Assembly (NCBI GenBank): GCA_018884035.1
Contig: JAHLFE010000163.1
Span: forward strand, 1 to 64,000
Direction of reading: 5' to 3'
Source: Candidatus Anaerobiospirillum pullicola
Lineage (GTDB): Bacteria > Pseudomonadota > Gammaproteobacteria > Enterobacterales > Succinivibrionaceae
DNA length: 64,000 bases
A program made the translations under genes and the position numbers. This document shows positions 10,880 through 22,500 of the stretch, piece after piece. The notes under the pieces are model-generated. The model was given only the letters and a program-made list of their open reading frames with translations, was not told the origin of the DNA and made no database searches. The stretch's first letter is position 1; every line of letters begins with the position of its first letter.

Positions 10880-12805
10880 CTATAAGCCATTGTTGTTATT
10901 GCGGTTGTTCTTCTTCTTGTCCTTCTTGTCCTTCATATCGGAATTAATCCAATCACGCAGCACCTCAGCAGAAAGCTGTGGCTCGTTGGACACTAAAGTA
11001 CGCACAGCATTGAGCAGATCCTCATCACGGTGCAGGTTAGGTAACTCAATACCGCCCTCACGGTTGATGTTGTAGATCTGATCGTTAAGCTCATTCTGCG
11101 CAGCGATGAGGTTGAGATCATCCTCACCACCTAAGGCCGAGCCATTATCAAGCTCTAATTGACGCTCCAGCTCTGCATCCTCGGCCGAGCGACCACGCAA
11201 CAGGCGGTTGATCATTGGGCGTACCACAAAGACCACCAACACGAGGATGATTAAGACCGCGCCGCCAATACGCAGAATACGTAAGAAGGCCTCTTGTTGC
11301 CACCATGGCAGAGCAGGTTGCACATCGTCGTGAGGGAAAGCGATGTTTTCCACCGTAATCACGTCACCACGACGCTCGTCTAAACCTAAGCCCGCACGCA
11401 CTAAGTCAGCGATCTTATCGAGATCCTCTTGCGAGCGTGGTGCATAGGTGACCGCACCATCATCAGAGCTCTGACGCATGTCATCCACAGCCACCGACAC
11501 CGTTAAGCGCTGCACCTGATTGGTAGGGCGCACCGTGTGACGGACTGTAGTGTCAAGCTCGTAATTGCGCACCGCCTCGCGATTTTCATTTTGCAGGGCC
11601 GAGCTGTCTTCAGCGGTAGCCGTGCCATCACGTAATTGCTGCGGAATAGTGGCATTAGCAGGTGGCTGGTTAGAAAGCGAGCCTGGCACACCATATGGGC
11701 TGCCATTGTCGTTATTGCCGCGCTCCTCACGTAAGGTCTCAGAACGCACCACCTGATTGTCAGGGTTGTAGAACTGACGGGTCTCTTCCTCCATGGTGGT
11801 GTCTAAGGTGACATCCACCTCGGCGGAGTAATTACCCTCGCCTAACATTGGGCGGAGGATAGAATCGAGCTTCTCGCGATATTGCGCCTCACGCAGCGTG
11901 CGCATTTCAAACTCGCGCTGCAGGCGGTTATCGGTGGCGGCATTATTGTCGGTGCTTAAGACGCGGCCGTTTTGATCAGTAACGGACACATCCTTAGCCA
12001 GCATGTTGTGCACCGAAGCGGCCACAGTGTAGCGAATGGAGTTCACCGTCTCAGGGGTGAGGTAGGCACCGTTCTTTAAGGTCACCACCACCGCTGCTGA
12101 TGGACGTTGCTGCTCACGGGCAAAAACGTTATCACGAGGAATAGCCAAGAGCACGGTAGCGTGCTCAATGCCATTCATGCGGCCGATAGCCTCACCCAGC
12201 TGCATCTCACGGCTGTGCTTAATACGCTCACCTTCTAAGCGCTGCGACACACCAAAGCCGTTGTCGCGCATGATGATGGCGTCTTGCTCAGCGATCTTGT
12301 GCACCGCAATGTTATTGCGCAGCATCGCCTCACGCACCTTCTCGTAGTCCTCAATCGGCACCGAGATAGAGTCACCACGTAAGGTGTAGTTAAAGCCCTG
12401 CAGGCTTAAGAAGTCGAGAACCGGACCAATTTCCTCTTCGCTGTAGCGACCTAAGGTACGCTGCGAAGCCGCCTCATTGCTTGATTGCAGAGAGAGCAGA
12501 CCAAAGATAGCGCCGGTGACAAAGAGCACCAAAAAGCCCAGAATAATGAGCTTGCGTAAGATTTCGCCATTGTGGACGAACTCATTGACGCGCCCTTTGA
12601 AGTTATTGGCAGGAGGCTGGGTGGACATGGTGCTGCCCACAGTACCGCCAATGCGATTGTCATCATCCCCGTCAGCTAAAGCGGCCTCAGCTTGCACGCC
12701 TGCTTGAGGTTGAGCGCCACCGGTAGCGTTAGGATCGACAAGAGCCGTGCTAGGTTCCTGCTGATTGCCACCAGTGTTGGCCACTGGAAAGGAATTGTCT
12801 GACAT
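10880..12805 (-). CDS. fliF: Flagellar MS-ring protein FliF
   Basis: YscJ/FliF domain followed by a C-terminal TM; motifs VLLAIPRDNVFAREQQRPSAAVVV and VHNMLAKDVSVTDQNGRVLS. Confidence 0.97.
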   Translation of the reverse strand: MSDNSFPVANTGGNQQEPSTALVDPNATGGAQPQAGVQAEAALADGDDDNRIGGTVGSTMSTQPPANNFKGRVNEFVHNGEILRKLIILGFLVLFVTGAIFGLLSLQSSNEAASQRTLGRYSEEEIGPVLDFLSLQGFNYTLRGDSISVPIEDYEKVREAMLRNNIAVHKIAEQDAIIMRDNGFGVSQRLEGERIKHSREMQLGEAIGRMNGIEHATVLLAIPRDNVFAREQQRPSAAVVVTLKNGAYLTPETVNSIRYTVAASVHNMLAKDVSVTDQNGRVLSTDNNAATDNRLQREFEMRTLREAQYREKLDSILRPMLGEGNYSAEVDVTLDTTMEEETRQFYNPDNQVVRSETLREERGNNDNGSPYGVPGSLSNQPPANATIPQQLRDGTATAEDSSALQNENREAVRNYELDTTVRHTVRPTNQVQRLTVSVAVDDMRQSSDDGAVTYAPRSQEDLDKIADLVRAGLGLDERRGDVITVENIAFPHDDVQPALPWWQQEAFLRILRIGGAVLIILVLVVFVVRPMINRLLRGRSAEDAELERQLELDNGSALGGEDDLNLIAAQNELNDQIYNINREGGIELPNLHRDEDLLNAVRTLVSNEPQLSAEVLRDWINSDMKDKKDKKKNNRNNNNGL

Positions 12806-12944
12806 TTTCTATCCTTTAGACGACGAGACTAAAGCTGTAGCCTAGAGCAAAGGAATGGGGAACGCGCTAAGGTAGGAGAAAACACTGAGGAGGCTAAATT
12901 CAGTGGGGTAGCGCGATAAAAGGGGGCGAAACAGAAACTACAAA

Positions 12945-12976
12945 ACCACGCGCGGCGTAGTAACGCGCGGCGTGGT
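12945..12976 (-). terminator. Terminator-like hairpin between fliE and fliF
   Basis: Minus strand: ACCACGCCGCGCGTTACTACGCCGCGCGTGGTTTTG, a long GC stem followed by TTTT. Confidence 0.5.
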
Positions 12977-12987
12977 CTATTTCGCTG

Positions 12988-13509
12988 CTAAATCTGCATT
13001 TGCATGATGGACTGATAGGCTTCCACGATACGGTTACGTATCTGCAAAGTAGCCTCAAAGGAGAGACTGGACTTTTGGGAAGCGATCATGACATCAGAAA
13101 GGGTAATGGAGCGATCGCCCACATCAAAACGAGAGCTTAACTCACCGGCCTTGTTTTGTAAGAAGTTCACATTCTCAAAGGCATCGGTAAGCAACTGCTT
13201 AAATTCGCCAACAGTCTGACCGGCACTTTCTGGCGGCACCGGAGAAAGGTGCGTAGCGGCAGCAGCATTGTCCTGACCGATAGCAGCGGCAGCTTGCTGC
13301 GCGTTTTGGCTCATGGACAGTGCATCGGCACGTAAAGCACGGGCAGCGCTTTCGCCGCTAAAGTAATCAGCTTGCGCGACGTTTAAACCTAAGTTGTTAT
13401 TAACGGTGGTATTAAAGCCACGAGCGCCCTGACCCATAGCCTGCAGGTGCTGATTCATGCGATCAAGCTGGGAGAAAAACCCAGAGGTGCTGATCTGCTC
13501 GACGCTCAT
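12988..13509 (-). CDS. fliE: Flagellar hook-basal body protein FliE
   Basis: C-terminal signature ...ITLSDVMIASQKSSLSFEATLQIRNRIVEAYQSIMQMQI. Position upstream of fliF. Confidence 0.93.
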   Translation of the reverse strand: MSVEQISTSGFFSQLDRMNQHLQAMGQGARGFNTTVNNNLGLNVAQADYFSGESAARALRADALSMSQNAQQAAAAIGQDNAAAATHLSPVPPESAGQTVGEFKQLLTDAFENVNFLQNKAGELSSRFDVGDRSITLSDVMIASQKSSLSFEATLQIRNRIVEAYQSIMQMQI

Positions 13510-14570
13510 CCCTGTGCTCCTGTCAGTTTAATGACGAAAAGAAAGAAAACTGGGCAAAAATAAGTCAAAAACTATGCCACGACGCCCGTTCCCCAGTGCG
13601 CAGAATTGGCTTAAACAAGCCAGCGGTGAGGGGTAAGGCCTCCGAGCATGAGGCGGGAATGAAGGTGTTTTTTTAGGGGGTGGTTGGGGGAAACAGCTAC
13701 CAGTTACCAGCGGCGGTAGCTTCGTACCAGAGCAAACTAGAGGCGCGGCCTATAGTAAAGTCAGCTCTCATGAAGTGCGTACAGTGTGATACCCACATGA
13801 TGTACGGTGTACAAAGGAGCGTGGGCAAGCACAGCCTTACGCTCTGGCGTCAGTGAGCTACCCAGAGCCGCGATCTGCTTGAGGGCAGCGGCATACACTC
13901 ACCGGACGACACATTTTTGTGCCCCAGCGGCACACTTTTGTGCAACGTGACATTATAGCCCTGCACAGGGCAAAGAAACCATTTTTACACAAAAAGAAGC
14001 AGCGCTTAGCGCTTACTAAGCATCAGCTCAGAGACTAATAAGCCCCCATACCAACAACTGCTGTCAGTTGTTACTGGCAGTCAAATGTTGTCAGAAGAGC
14101 GAGCGTGACTCTGAGGTGTAGCTTTGCTTGATGCAAGATTAGTGACGTCTACGTTATACAGCGCTGACTATAGATTGCGCAAGTAGCTCGCAAGGTGCTA
14201 TTAGCGCCCATGTGCGCCTGCAACAGGCATGCGCTCTATCTCTATAAAGGGGCAAAATGTGGCAGGCGACGGCAAGGGGCCGTGCCATAGTAAAGGTCAC
14301 GCGGAATGAGTGCTCTAAGAGGTGAAGGCTGCAAGGTTAAATGACGGTACGTCCCACACCGTAAGATGAAGGGTGCTGGAGAGTCTGAGACTATATTAAG
14401 CTGAGCACTCATGCTGGCCTTACCGTAAGTCATCTATAAAATCAGTCCCTACAGCCCGCAGCAGTCCACATCTCACCTACCCTACCTTACCCTACCCTGC
14501 TCATGCCCATGCCCATAGTCATGGCCATTGTCATGGCCATACCCATGGCCTATTGGCCCTGAAAAACGAC

Positions 14571-14608
14571 AAAGCCGTTGCCATACGCCCGTATAACAAC
14601 GGCCTTTC
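14571..14608. terminator. Bidirectional terminator-like hairpin
   Basis: AAAGCCGTTGCCATACGCCCGTATAACAACGGCCTTTC; 8-9 bp stem with A/T tracts on both sides, 3' of the sialidase-like ORF. Confidence 0.55.
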
Positions 14609-14733
14609 TTACAGAGCTACCGCTGCAGGTGCGACCCAGCACAGGATGCAGCACTCTGTTTCTTGACAGCTTGTGACACTGACACGTGGAAGGCTGCGCT
14701 TTGCAGCGCGACATCACGCCCTTAAGCCTGCTC

Positions 14734-16119
14734 CTAGTCCTTAAGCAGACGGAAGATGCGGATCTTAATAGCCTTACGGTGGTCGGTGTAGCTGATGTAG
14801 AGCAGGTTATGACGGCGGTCTACCTGCATGTATGGCGAGGTAAAGATACCGTTAGCGTCATCTTCAAGACGCAGGAACTCCTTAAAACTCTTGCCATCAG
14901 AGGACACATACAGCGCTAAAGGTGCATTTTGCGAGGTGTCAACTGCTGACACATCAACCGATGGAGTCGCAATGAGGCGACCACAGACGATGAGGTGATT
15001 TAAGTAGGTCACTGCGTCGATAGCTGCGTTGCAGTTTACCAGTGGCAGTGGATAAGGCTCGCCCCAAGAAGCACCTGCATCATGACTGTCGGCTTGATAA
15101 ACCTGAGCACCGCTGGCGCTTAAGAGCATGTGCACTGTCGAGGCCTTGGCATCAAGCTCCTCGGCGCTTAAGCCTGCTAAGGAGCAGCCCTCCATTTCGT
15201 GCATGCCCAGATCCTCATAGAGGGAAGCCTGAACCACGCCCTTGGCGGTATAGGCTTTTGCCGCTTCAGCCTTTTCCTTTTGGATAGCAGCTGGGGTGAT
15301 CTCGTTACTGGTGTTTAAGGTACGCAGATCATCGTCACTGTAATCGGAGAAAGCTAAGCCCTCATCACTATCGACCGAGCTAGGTAAGAGTACACGACCG
15401 GCGTATGGTCCCTTACGCACGACGTAAGGCTTAGTACGCACAGGGCCACGACCTAACTCTGGGTTATTGGTGACGACACGGCATGGAGTAGTAAAGAGGG
15501 CACCATCGTTAAAGCTTAAGCTCATGTAGCTGACGGAGCGATCGCTAACCTTAGCAGCCTTATAGATTAAGGCCACGACGTTATCGGCATCGCCATCGAT
15601 GGCTTCGCTATTTTCCGCTTTTTCTTTGACCTGAGCGACGATATCGTTCACAGCGGTGTGGATAGCGCCGGTGGCAACAGGAGCGTGCTCCCCACCTTGA
15701 TTTTGACGGCGCTCACGTAACTCGGCACCTTGGTTTAAGTAAAAGAGGACAGGGGTGCAATTAGCCTTTTGGTTGCGCTGCGGGCAATCTAACTTCTGCA
15801 CCAGAGAGTGGCTGCCGTCGGCCTCGATCTTAATGACGTAAATCGAGGTGTCGGCCATACCACGATCTGAACCGGCGTAGAAGGCACAGAGCATAGGGCT
15901 AAAAGGAATAAAGGCGTGGTGAAAGTGCTCGTGCTTAAGAGGCAGGATTGTGCTGGCGTGGCACACGCGTACAGGGGCGTTGGCATTACCCCAGCCAGTC
16001 ACACCACCATTGGCCGAACCAAACAGGGCGGTGGTAGATTTGGCGGAAGCTTCTTGATTTGCGCGCTCCACCTCATCGAGAGTAATGGAGGTACTAAAAA
16101 CCTCGTGAATTTTTACCAT
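14734..16119 (-). CDS. Diverged exo-alpha-sialidase/BNR-repeat-like protein
   Basis: Layout resembles BNR_2 sialidases: HASTILPL...FYAGSDRGMAD, RTKPYVV...LLPSSVD, SHDAGASWGEPYPL (Asp box), NCNAAIDAV, LYVSSDGKSFKEFLRLEDD..SPYMQVDRRHNLLYISYTDHRKAIKIRIF. Confidence 0.7.
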   Translation of the reverse strand: MVKIHEVFSTSITLDEVERANQEASAKSTTALFGSANGGVTGWGNANAPVRVCHASTILPLKHEHFHHAFIPFSPMLCAFYAGSDRGMADTSIYVIKIEADGSHSLVQKLDCPQRNQKANCTPVLFYLNQGAELRERRQNQGGEHAPVATGAIHTAVNDIVAQVKEKAENSEAIDGDADNVVALIYKAAKVSDRSVSYMSLSFNDGALFTTPCRVVTNNPELGRGPVRTKPYVVRKGPYAGRVLLPSSVDSDEGLAFSDYSDDDLRTLNTSNEITPAAIQKEKAEAAKAYTAKGVVQASLYEDLGMHEMEGCSLAGLSAEELDAKASTVHMLLSASGAQVYQADSHDAGASWGEPYPLPLVNCNAAIDAVTYLNHLIVCGRLIATPSVDVSAVDTSQNAPLALYVSSDGKSFKEFLRLEDDANGIFTSPYMQVDRRHNLLYISYTDHRKAIKIRIFRLLKD

Positions 16120-17156
16120 ACAAATCGCGGCTCCTATCGCCACTGGTGTCTGAAAGCTAAGGCCTAAAGAAGCATCTTAGCGTAAATGCGGTCAGCGCCG
16201 ACGACAACCTCAGTTTGCAAACAGAGCACGCCCTCCTAAACAACAAATCTGAACCACTGGCTGCAGGCATTCCTACAGTCTTGATGCCCGAAAAAGCGCG
16301 GTTACATAGCACGCAGCGCGGTGCGGGGCCCATAGTATACGCCTATAACAGGGCCTGACAGGCGCTATTTCTTTCACACTTAGCACCACGTGGTGCAAGA
16401 AAGCGCAACACACTGGTGGCAAGTAGGAAAGAAATCTGTGCTCGTGCTGATTTCTACCGCTAAAAGAACCTAGCATTGTGCCATGAGCTAACTTAGCAAA
16501 GAGCGGGAATTATGAGCAATATTCTTAGGGCACAGATGTGAGCAATACGGCATTTTGTTTGTGCGTGCACACTGTAGTGGGGAGCAACTTGCGTCCAAGT
16601 TCAAGGTTCTCAAGATAGCAGCCTCCAAGAGCACTTTACGGTAATCCCTGTTACGGCCGCCTATCAGCTTAAGGTAGAGGCTTGTTGTGAGCAGGTGAGA
16701 TCGCAGCAGATTCCTGCCATCATCAGCCCTAAGATAAAGGTCGGTCTTGTTATCAGTGTTCATCCGCTGCAGAGCGTCAAAACCTACCACAGGTGCGTGC
16801 TTCTCCTCATGGTGTCTAACGCTGGTGCAGCTTGATGCTGTACCCCAATACCACACGCTTCCCAAGTACAGCCCGCTTCAGATTAATGAGCAGACACATA
16901 CTCTGTTTGCACCTGCCTCATCTTAGTGAAGGGGCACGCAGCAGCACATGGTATCGATGAGATATGGTGGTGGTGGTGCAGGTATTGGTGGTAACGCTCT
17001 GCCCTACCTCCGAGGTGCTAATGCTGTAGCGGTGCTCACGACGTCCCTACCTGCGCTCACTCGTTTCATCTCACCACGTCATCTCTGTAACAATGCACTT
17101 TTTTAGGGCGTTAGTGAAATTTTTGAAATTTTTTTCTGTCCTGTGCTCCGCCCGCT

Positions 17157-17335
17157 TTGTCTACTTTTGTCTACTGTTGTCTACAAAAAACCTCCTGCCC
17201 CGTACTTACCTCTGCCATAGCACTAGAAAAGTGCAGTCGTAGACAACGCTACCGCTGCTTTTTACTGAGCCTCGCTCATGGGTAGACAACAGGACAGCAG
17301 GCTCTGTCTACCACCTGTCTACTGCCGGTCTACTA
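17157..17335. repeat. Phased GTCTAC/GTAGAC array
   Basis: GTCTAC at 17159, 17169, 17179 (10-bp spacing); GTAGAC at 17239 and 17282; GTCTAC at 17306, 17317, 17328 (11-bp spacing). Confidence 0.8.
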
Positions 17336-19529
17336 CTGCAGGATTCCACCAGCGATCCGCTTTTGCACCATGCTTTTCCGCATTACAGCGCCAGCCATAC
17401 GCCTTTTTATGAGGTATACCCGCTCATGATGTATACGCTAGTATGGATAGAGCCAGTGCAATGTGCTTACGGCACGTAACTGTAGCCACAGCTATAGCTC
17501 TGACTTTAAGTGCTGTTACACCACGCTTGCAGTGTCAGGATAAGCACTTGCCCAAGCTCAGTGTAGCCACGCCCACGTTGTAATGCTTTGCCCCATGAGC
17601 AGCGTTACTGTACCTCGGCATACGTTGGTATACGCCTTTGTATACCTGCGAAAAGCCACAAGAAAACGAAGCCGTAAGACGCCCGCAAGAGCACTTTTGG
17701 CCCAATGCCAGGCTTTGCAGAATGCACTTCTTTGCTGTATGTATACAAATAAGGAGCCTGGCACTGTGCACTTTAAGCCTTACCTGAAGTGCCGTAAGCG
17801 TGAAGCTGCCGCTGTACGCAACGTCGCCACAGGTGACTTACCCTTAAAGATCTTAAGGATAATTTCTCCTCAGTAGCTGGCGACAAACGGCAAAGAAAAC
17901 GCCTGCAAGTCTACACTTATGGGCGTAATGCCTTTAGTATACGCACGCACCTGCATGGCGCTTAGGATCGCGGCACCCTTTGGGTCCTCACTGCCACAGC
18001 GCTAGGCACGCGCTTTCTTCTCACTCTTAGTACTCCCTAACCACTCCCACGAAAAGAGAGCACAAGAAAGGCTCTCTGCTTAGAGCTACCGTTTTTATGG
18101 CTGGTATACCTCTAAAGAATCAGTAACGATTAGCTCCGTACTAACTACGGAGTCTTTATTAAGCTCGACGCTCCAACGCGGCCGCTGTGCTGTGTAGCTT
18201 TTGCTCCTCACCATGCTTACGCAGAGCGAGGTGTCACTGACACGCGCTCTAAGCTTGTATACAAGTCTACGTGATCACTTCCGGCCACAACACAAGCCAA
18301 GAGCGTCCCACTCTAAGCTTAATTGCCGCAGCGCAGCCCTCTTCCGCTGCCACGCGGCAGCATTATGCAGACGCCATCCATCTCAGGCTGCACTCAAGTT
18401 CTGTCTTCTTTGTGGGCTAAGCTGCACCTTTGCCCACAAGACAAAACTTGACGCGTCTACCGTAGAAGAGCACTTAGGGCTCTTTTACCTCCGGCCGCTT
18501 TATTACAGGGTTTGTAAGAACCCGTGACAAGGCGGTGTTGACCTAACCTTTTACCAAATATAGGCACCGAGCATCGCTTCAGCTTGCGCTCGTATCCAGT
18601 GTTACTGGCAACGAGTGGTGGGCAGCGATGGTTCTGGCTGCTGCATGGCAGCTTGAGTATGCATGGCGTAAGGTGACACGCCGTCGTTTGTTTCTGTGCG
18701 CACCAAAGTGGGTACAGTATCTTCGCTTGCTGGCTAGGCACCAGCAGCACTCTAGACATTGCCGTGGGCGCCGTGCGCCCCACCGTGGACGTGCAGTGTC
18801 GTTCCCAGATGTGGCTTTTTGTATGAGGTTATAGCGGCGCACTCGCGCTGCTAGGGGTAATGTATACCTAAGATTCCCCGCAACAAGGCTACTTTAAGGG
18901 CACCACACTCCCTCCCTTAGCAGTGCGGTCAGCTTTATTGTCAGAGCTTTCTTCAAATGCTCTGTATAAGGATACGGCTGGACGCCGCTTAGCGGCAATG
19001 TCACTTACAGCATTACATGCTGTAATGGGGTAATGGCCAGTTTTATGGCCCCGCAGCTTCTGCCTGTGTCTTACATGTCACAGCACGCTGGAGGTGACGT
19101 TATGCTAAGCAAAGCTACGCTAGCGTTACGTTACGACTCTGCCCCGCCTATGCGCCAGATGCTGTTATGCACAGGCTCTTCCTGTGCTGCTCTGACAAGC
19201 GACGTCTCTTACCTCTCATCTTGCCCTGCTCTACCAGCCACTTGCAGTAAGGCTGCACTGCTCTCTACTCTGTCAGCCCTACATGGCCCTGCCCTCCTAA
19301 GCAGCGCCCGTCCCAGCCACTGCCACAGCTTCAGCCACACTTAGCGCGCCACCAAGCTCTAGTCTACGGTGTCTTTATGTTGACCGTTCTGAGATCTATG
19401 CTCTCAAAGGCGGGAAAGCAGCGTTAAGGACAGCGCCTTTTGTCTTAGCAAGAGGCCAGCGACCGCACTCCCCTTGGCGCTTCGCTTGGTAAAAGCAATG
19501 ATTCTTGTCATCGACTAAGCGAGGCCCAT

Positions 19530-22500
19530 GTGGACTACCAAGATTGGCTTGAGCAAACCTACCTCAAACTTACCACCAAAGAGCATCGCAAGTCGTTTGC
19601 GCAATTCTTTACGCCACCGGCTATTGCCACCTTAATGGCGGCGTACATTCTTGATAATCCACACTGCCGCACTGTGCTCGATCCGGCGGCGGGGCTCTCC
19701 ATTTTTGCGGCCGCTTTAGATGAGAACCTGCGCTTTTTAAATCAGCGCCCACAACCTTATTGGAGTGCGCAGGGCAGATGGCCGTACTCCGCAACGCTCG
19801 AGCCACTACAGTCCTTTACAGACACCTCGACGCTGAGCCCGATGCGCAGCGGCGAGCGTTTACATCACAGCCTCGTTAACTATCTGGGACTTATCGTCTA
19901 CAACAGCGAAGAGCTTAACTACTTTCTCTCCCACAAGTTTCTGTCTCATCCCCCAAGTAGCACCCCAGACGTGACCAGTGCCCACGGCACCGCTACGCAC
20001 GACTCTGCTGACTGCCGCGAATTAGCGCAGCTGTGGGAGCAGGACTACTGGGACTTAAGTGGCAAGCTGTCTCCTGAGCACAGCTATGGTCGTCACATGC
20101 TCACGCCGCGTATCAGCTCTTTATGTGTGGAGCTGAAGAGCGTCTGTTCCTTTACCTGTGAGCACGCCTACTCGGCCGCGCCTTTTGCCACCGCTATGAC
20201 TTCCGCAGCTACAACAGCGCAGGTAGCTACCAAACCAGAAAGCAGCACGCTTAAGACGCCGCACACGCCGTTTACCGCTACATATGATACTGACTACAGC
20301 CGTGTCAGTCAGAGTAGCTCTTACCACTACGCAGAGACTGCAGAGGCGGCAAAGGTGCCTGCTCCGCGCCCACTCATCGTTGATGAGTCATGGCACTCTC
20401 TGACCTTAGGCTCTAACCACGAGCAGCGCAAGATCACGGTTACGGCCTACGAGATTGATGCGGTGATTTTGGAGTTTAACCGCTTCTTCTTTGACCATCA
20501 CCCTTTTGGCTACATCGACTACCACTTGCACCAGCGCAACTACTTGAAGGCTAACTTTAAGGAGCGCTATGACGGCATCATCTGCAATCCACCATATCAG
20601 ACCACCAAAGGTCTGCCAAAAGAGTCGCAGTTAGTTACTCTGCTTGAGGAGCGTCTTAACATGACGCTGCCAAAGAAGATGAATCTCTACGCGCTCTTCT
20701 TACTCAAGTCGCTGTCGCAGCTGAGCGCTAAGGGGCGCTGTGCCTACCTCATTCCCTATGAATTTCTCAACTCCAGCTTTGGTGTCTGCCTCAAAGAGGA
20801 GTTTATCCGCCAGCGTCACCTTGCTTATGTCATCACATTCAAAGAGCAGATCTTTGATAATGCCACCACGACCTGTGGCCTCTTCCTCTTTGATAAGGCG
20901 CAGCGTCATGATGAGGTCGAGTTCATCACCGTAAACTCACTTAGTGAGCTGGAGCAGCTGACCCTACAGCTGTGCCCTAATCTGCTGGCAGTAGCTGCCA
21001 AGCAGTTTGACCAGTTCCAATTGCCAGGCTTAATCCTTGAGCCGGTAGCGGACAATGCCTCTCTGGATATCTCTTTGCTGTGGGGAGAGGTACACGCAAC
21101 ACCACCACAGGCCGACGCGACAGCAGCAGCAACAGCAACAACAGCTGCAGCTCAAGATTCTGCCCAGCTGCAGGATAAAGCAGCGGACGCCACCAGCGCC
21201 GCTACCAGTGACAGTCCTGCCACTGACAGCACAGCTACTGCAAGCACTGCCACTGACAGCACAGCTACTGCAAGCACTGCTACTGCAAGCACTACCACAG
21301 CCAGCCCAGATGCTGGCACCACCAAAGATGCTGCTCTCAAATTACCAGAAAATCACGGCGTGCTCTCCTCGACCTCGGCTGCGCAATGGGATAACGGCCT
21401 TACGGCTGCAGCTCCTGAGCACACTTTCTCTGCTGACACCTTAGGGGAACGCATGTGCTTAAAGCGCCAAGAGGTGCTCCGTGGCCCCCATGCTGACCTC
21501 CTTTTGGCTGTCGAGCAAGCCCCAAGCTTATGGTCAACGCTTACTGGCATTAAGGTACAAGTACCGATTAGCCGTCTTAATGCCACTGAAGTGGCTAACT
21601 CTGCCCATGAGGTGCAAGCCCTGACGGAGCAGAACTGCTTTTTACCGACACTGACCTTAAGTAAGACTTGGCGCCAGCTGCTCTACCGCTTAAGTGAGCA
21701 CCAATTAGCCTATGAGGTGTCATCACCTGTGCCTTATCCTGACACGCACTTAAGTGCCAGCTTAGCATCGTCACTGCGCACAGAGCAGGATGTTAATGAG
21801 GTTCACGCTGGTACCGAGGGCACCGAGTGTACCGAGGATAATAAGGATACTGCTGCTTCTGCGTCCACAGAGGACGTAGCAGGCTCTACCGTAGCGACGT
21901 CCACTGCAAGTGATAATGCTTCCGCTACTGCACCTACCAGAATGCAGGCTGCTGCCAATAGTGAAACGGGTGCGCATGAGTTGCTGCGCTCGCTGGGTGT
22001 GGATGCACTAAGTGGTGCGACCTTAATCGTAAATGGCAAGCGCCATAGCAGTGCTGTGGGCGTGGCTCTAGCGGCAGCGACGGCAACAGCAGCGCACTAT
22101 GGTACGGGACAGGAGCACAGCGGCGGACGCACAGCGCACCCAATTCAAGGGCGCTTAGTGCCTTACACTGAGCTTAATGCTAAGCAAAAGTGGCATATCT
22201 ACTACCAGCAGCGTGACCTCCATAAGCACTTTGGAGAGGTCAACAACAGCCACACGCTCTTAAGCAATCTCTCCACTTTTGACCAGTTTATTAAGGTCAA
22301 GCGTGGCTTGGCGACGGGCGCTAATGACTTCTTTCTCTTTACGCGCGCCAAGATGGCTGAGGTGGGCTTAGATGAGCAGTACTTTGTGCCGGTAATTCCG
22401 CGCGCTAACTTAGTCTCACGGCCGATCTTTACAGCTCCTGACTTTGAGGCGCTGGCAGCGGCTGATGCGCCGGTGTTTTTGCTCAATGCACCGGATGTTG

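Noticed and set aside
16488-16865. 125-aa ORF in the ORF-poor region
   Set aside because: Considered as a transposase remnant but no motif or neighbouring IS ends could be recognised.
17157-17335. GTCTAC array as a CRISPR array
   Set aside because: Units are 6 bp with 4-5 bp gaps; no long repeats, spacers or cas genes.
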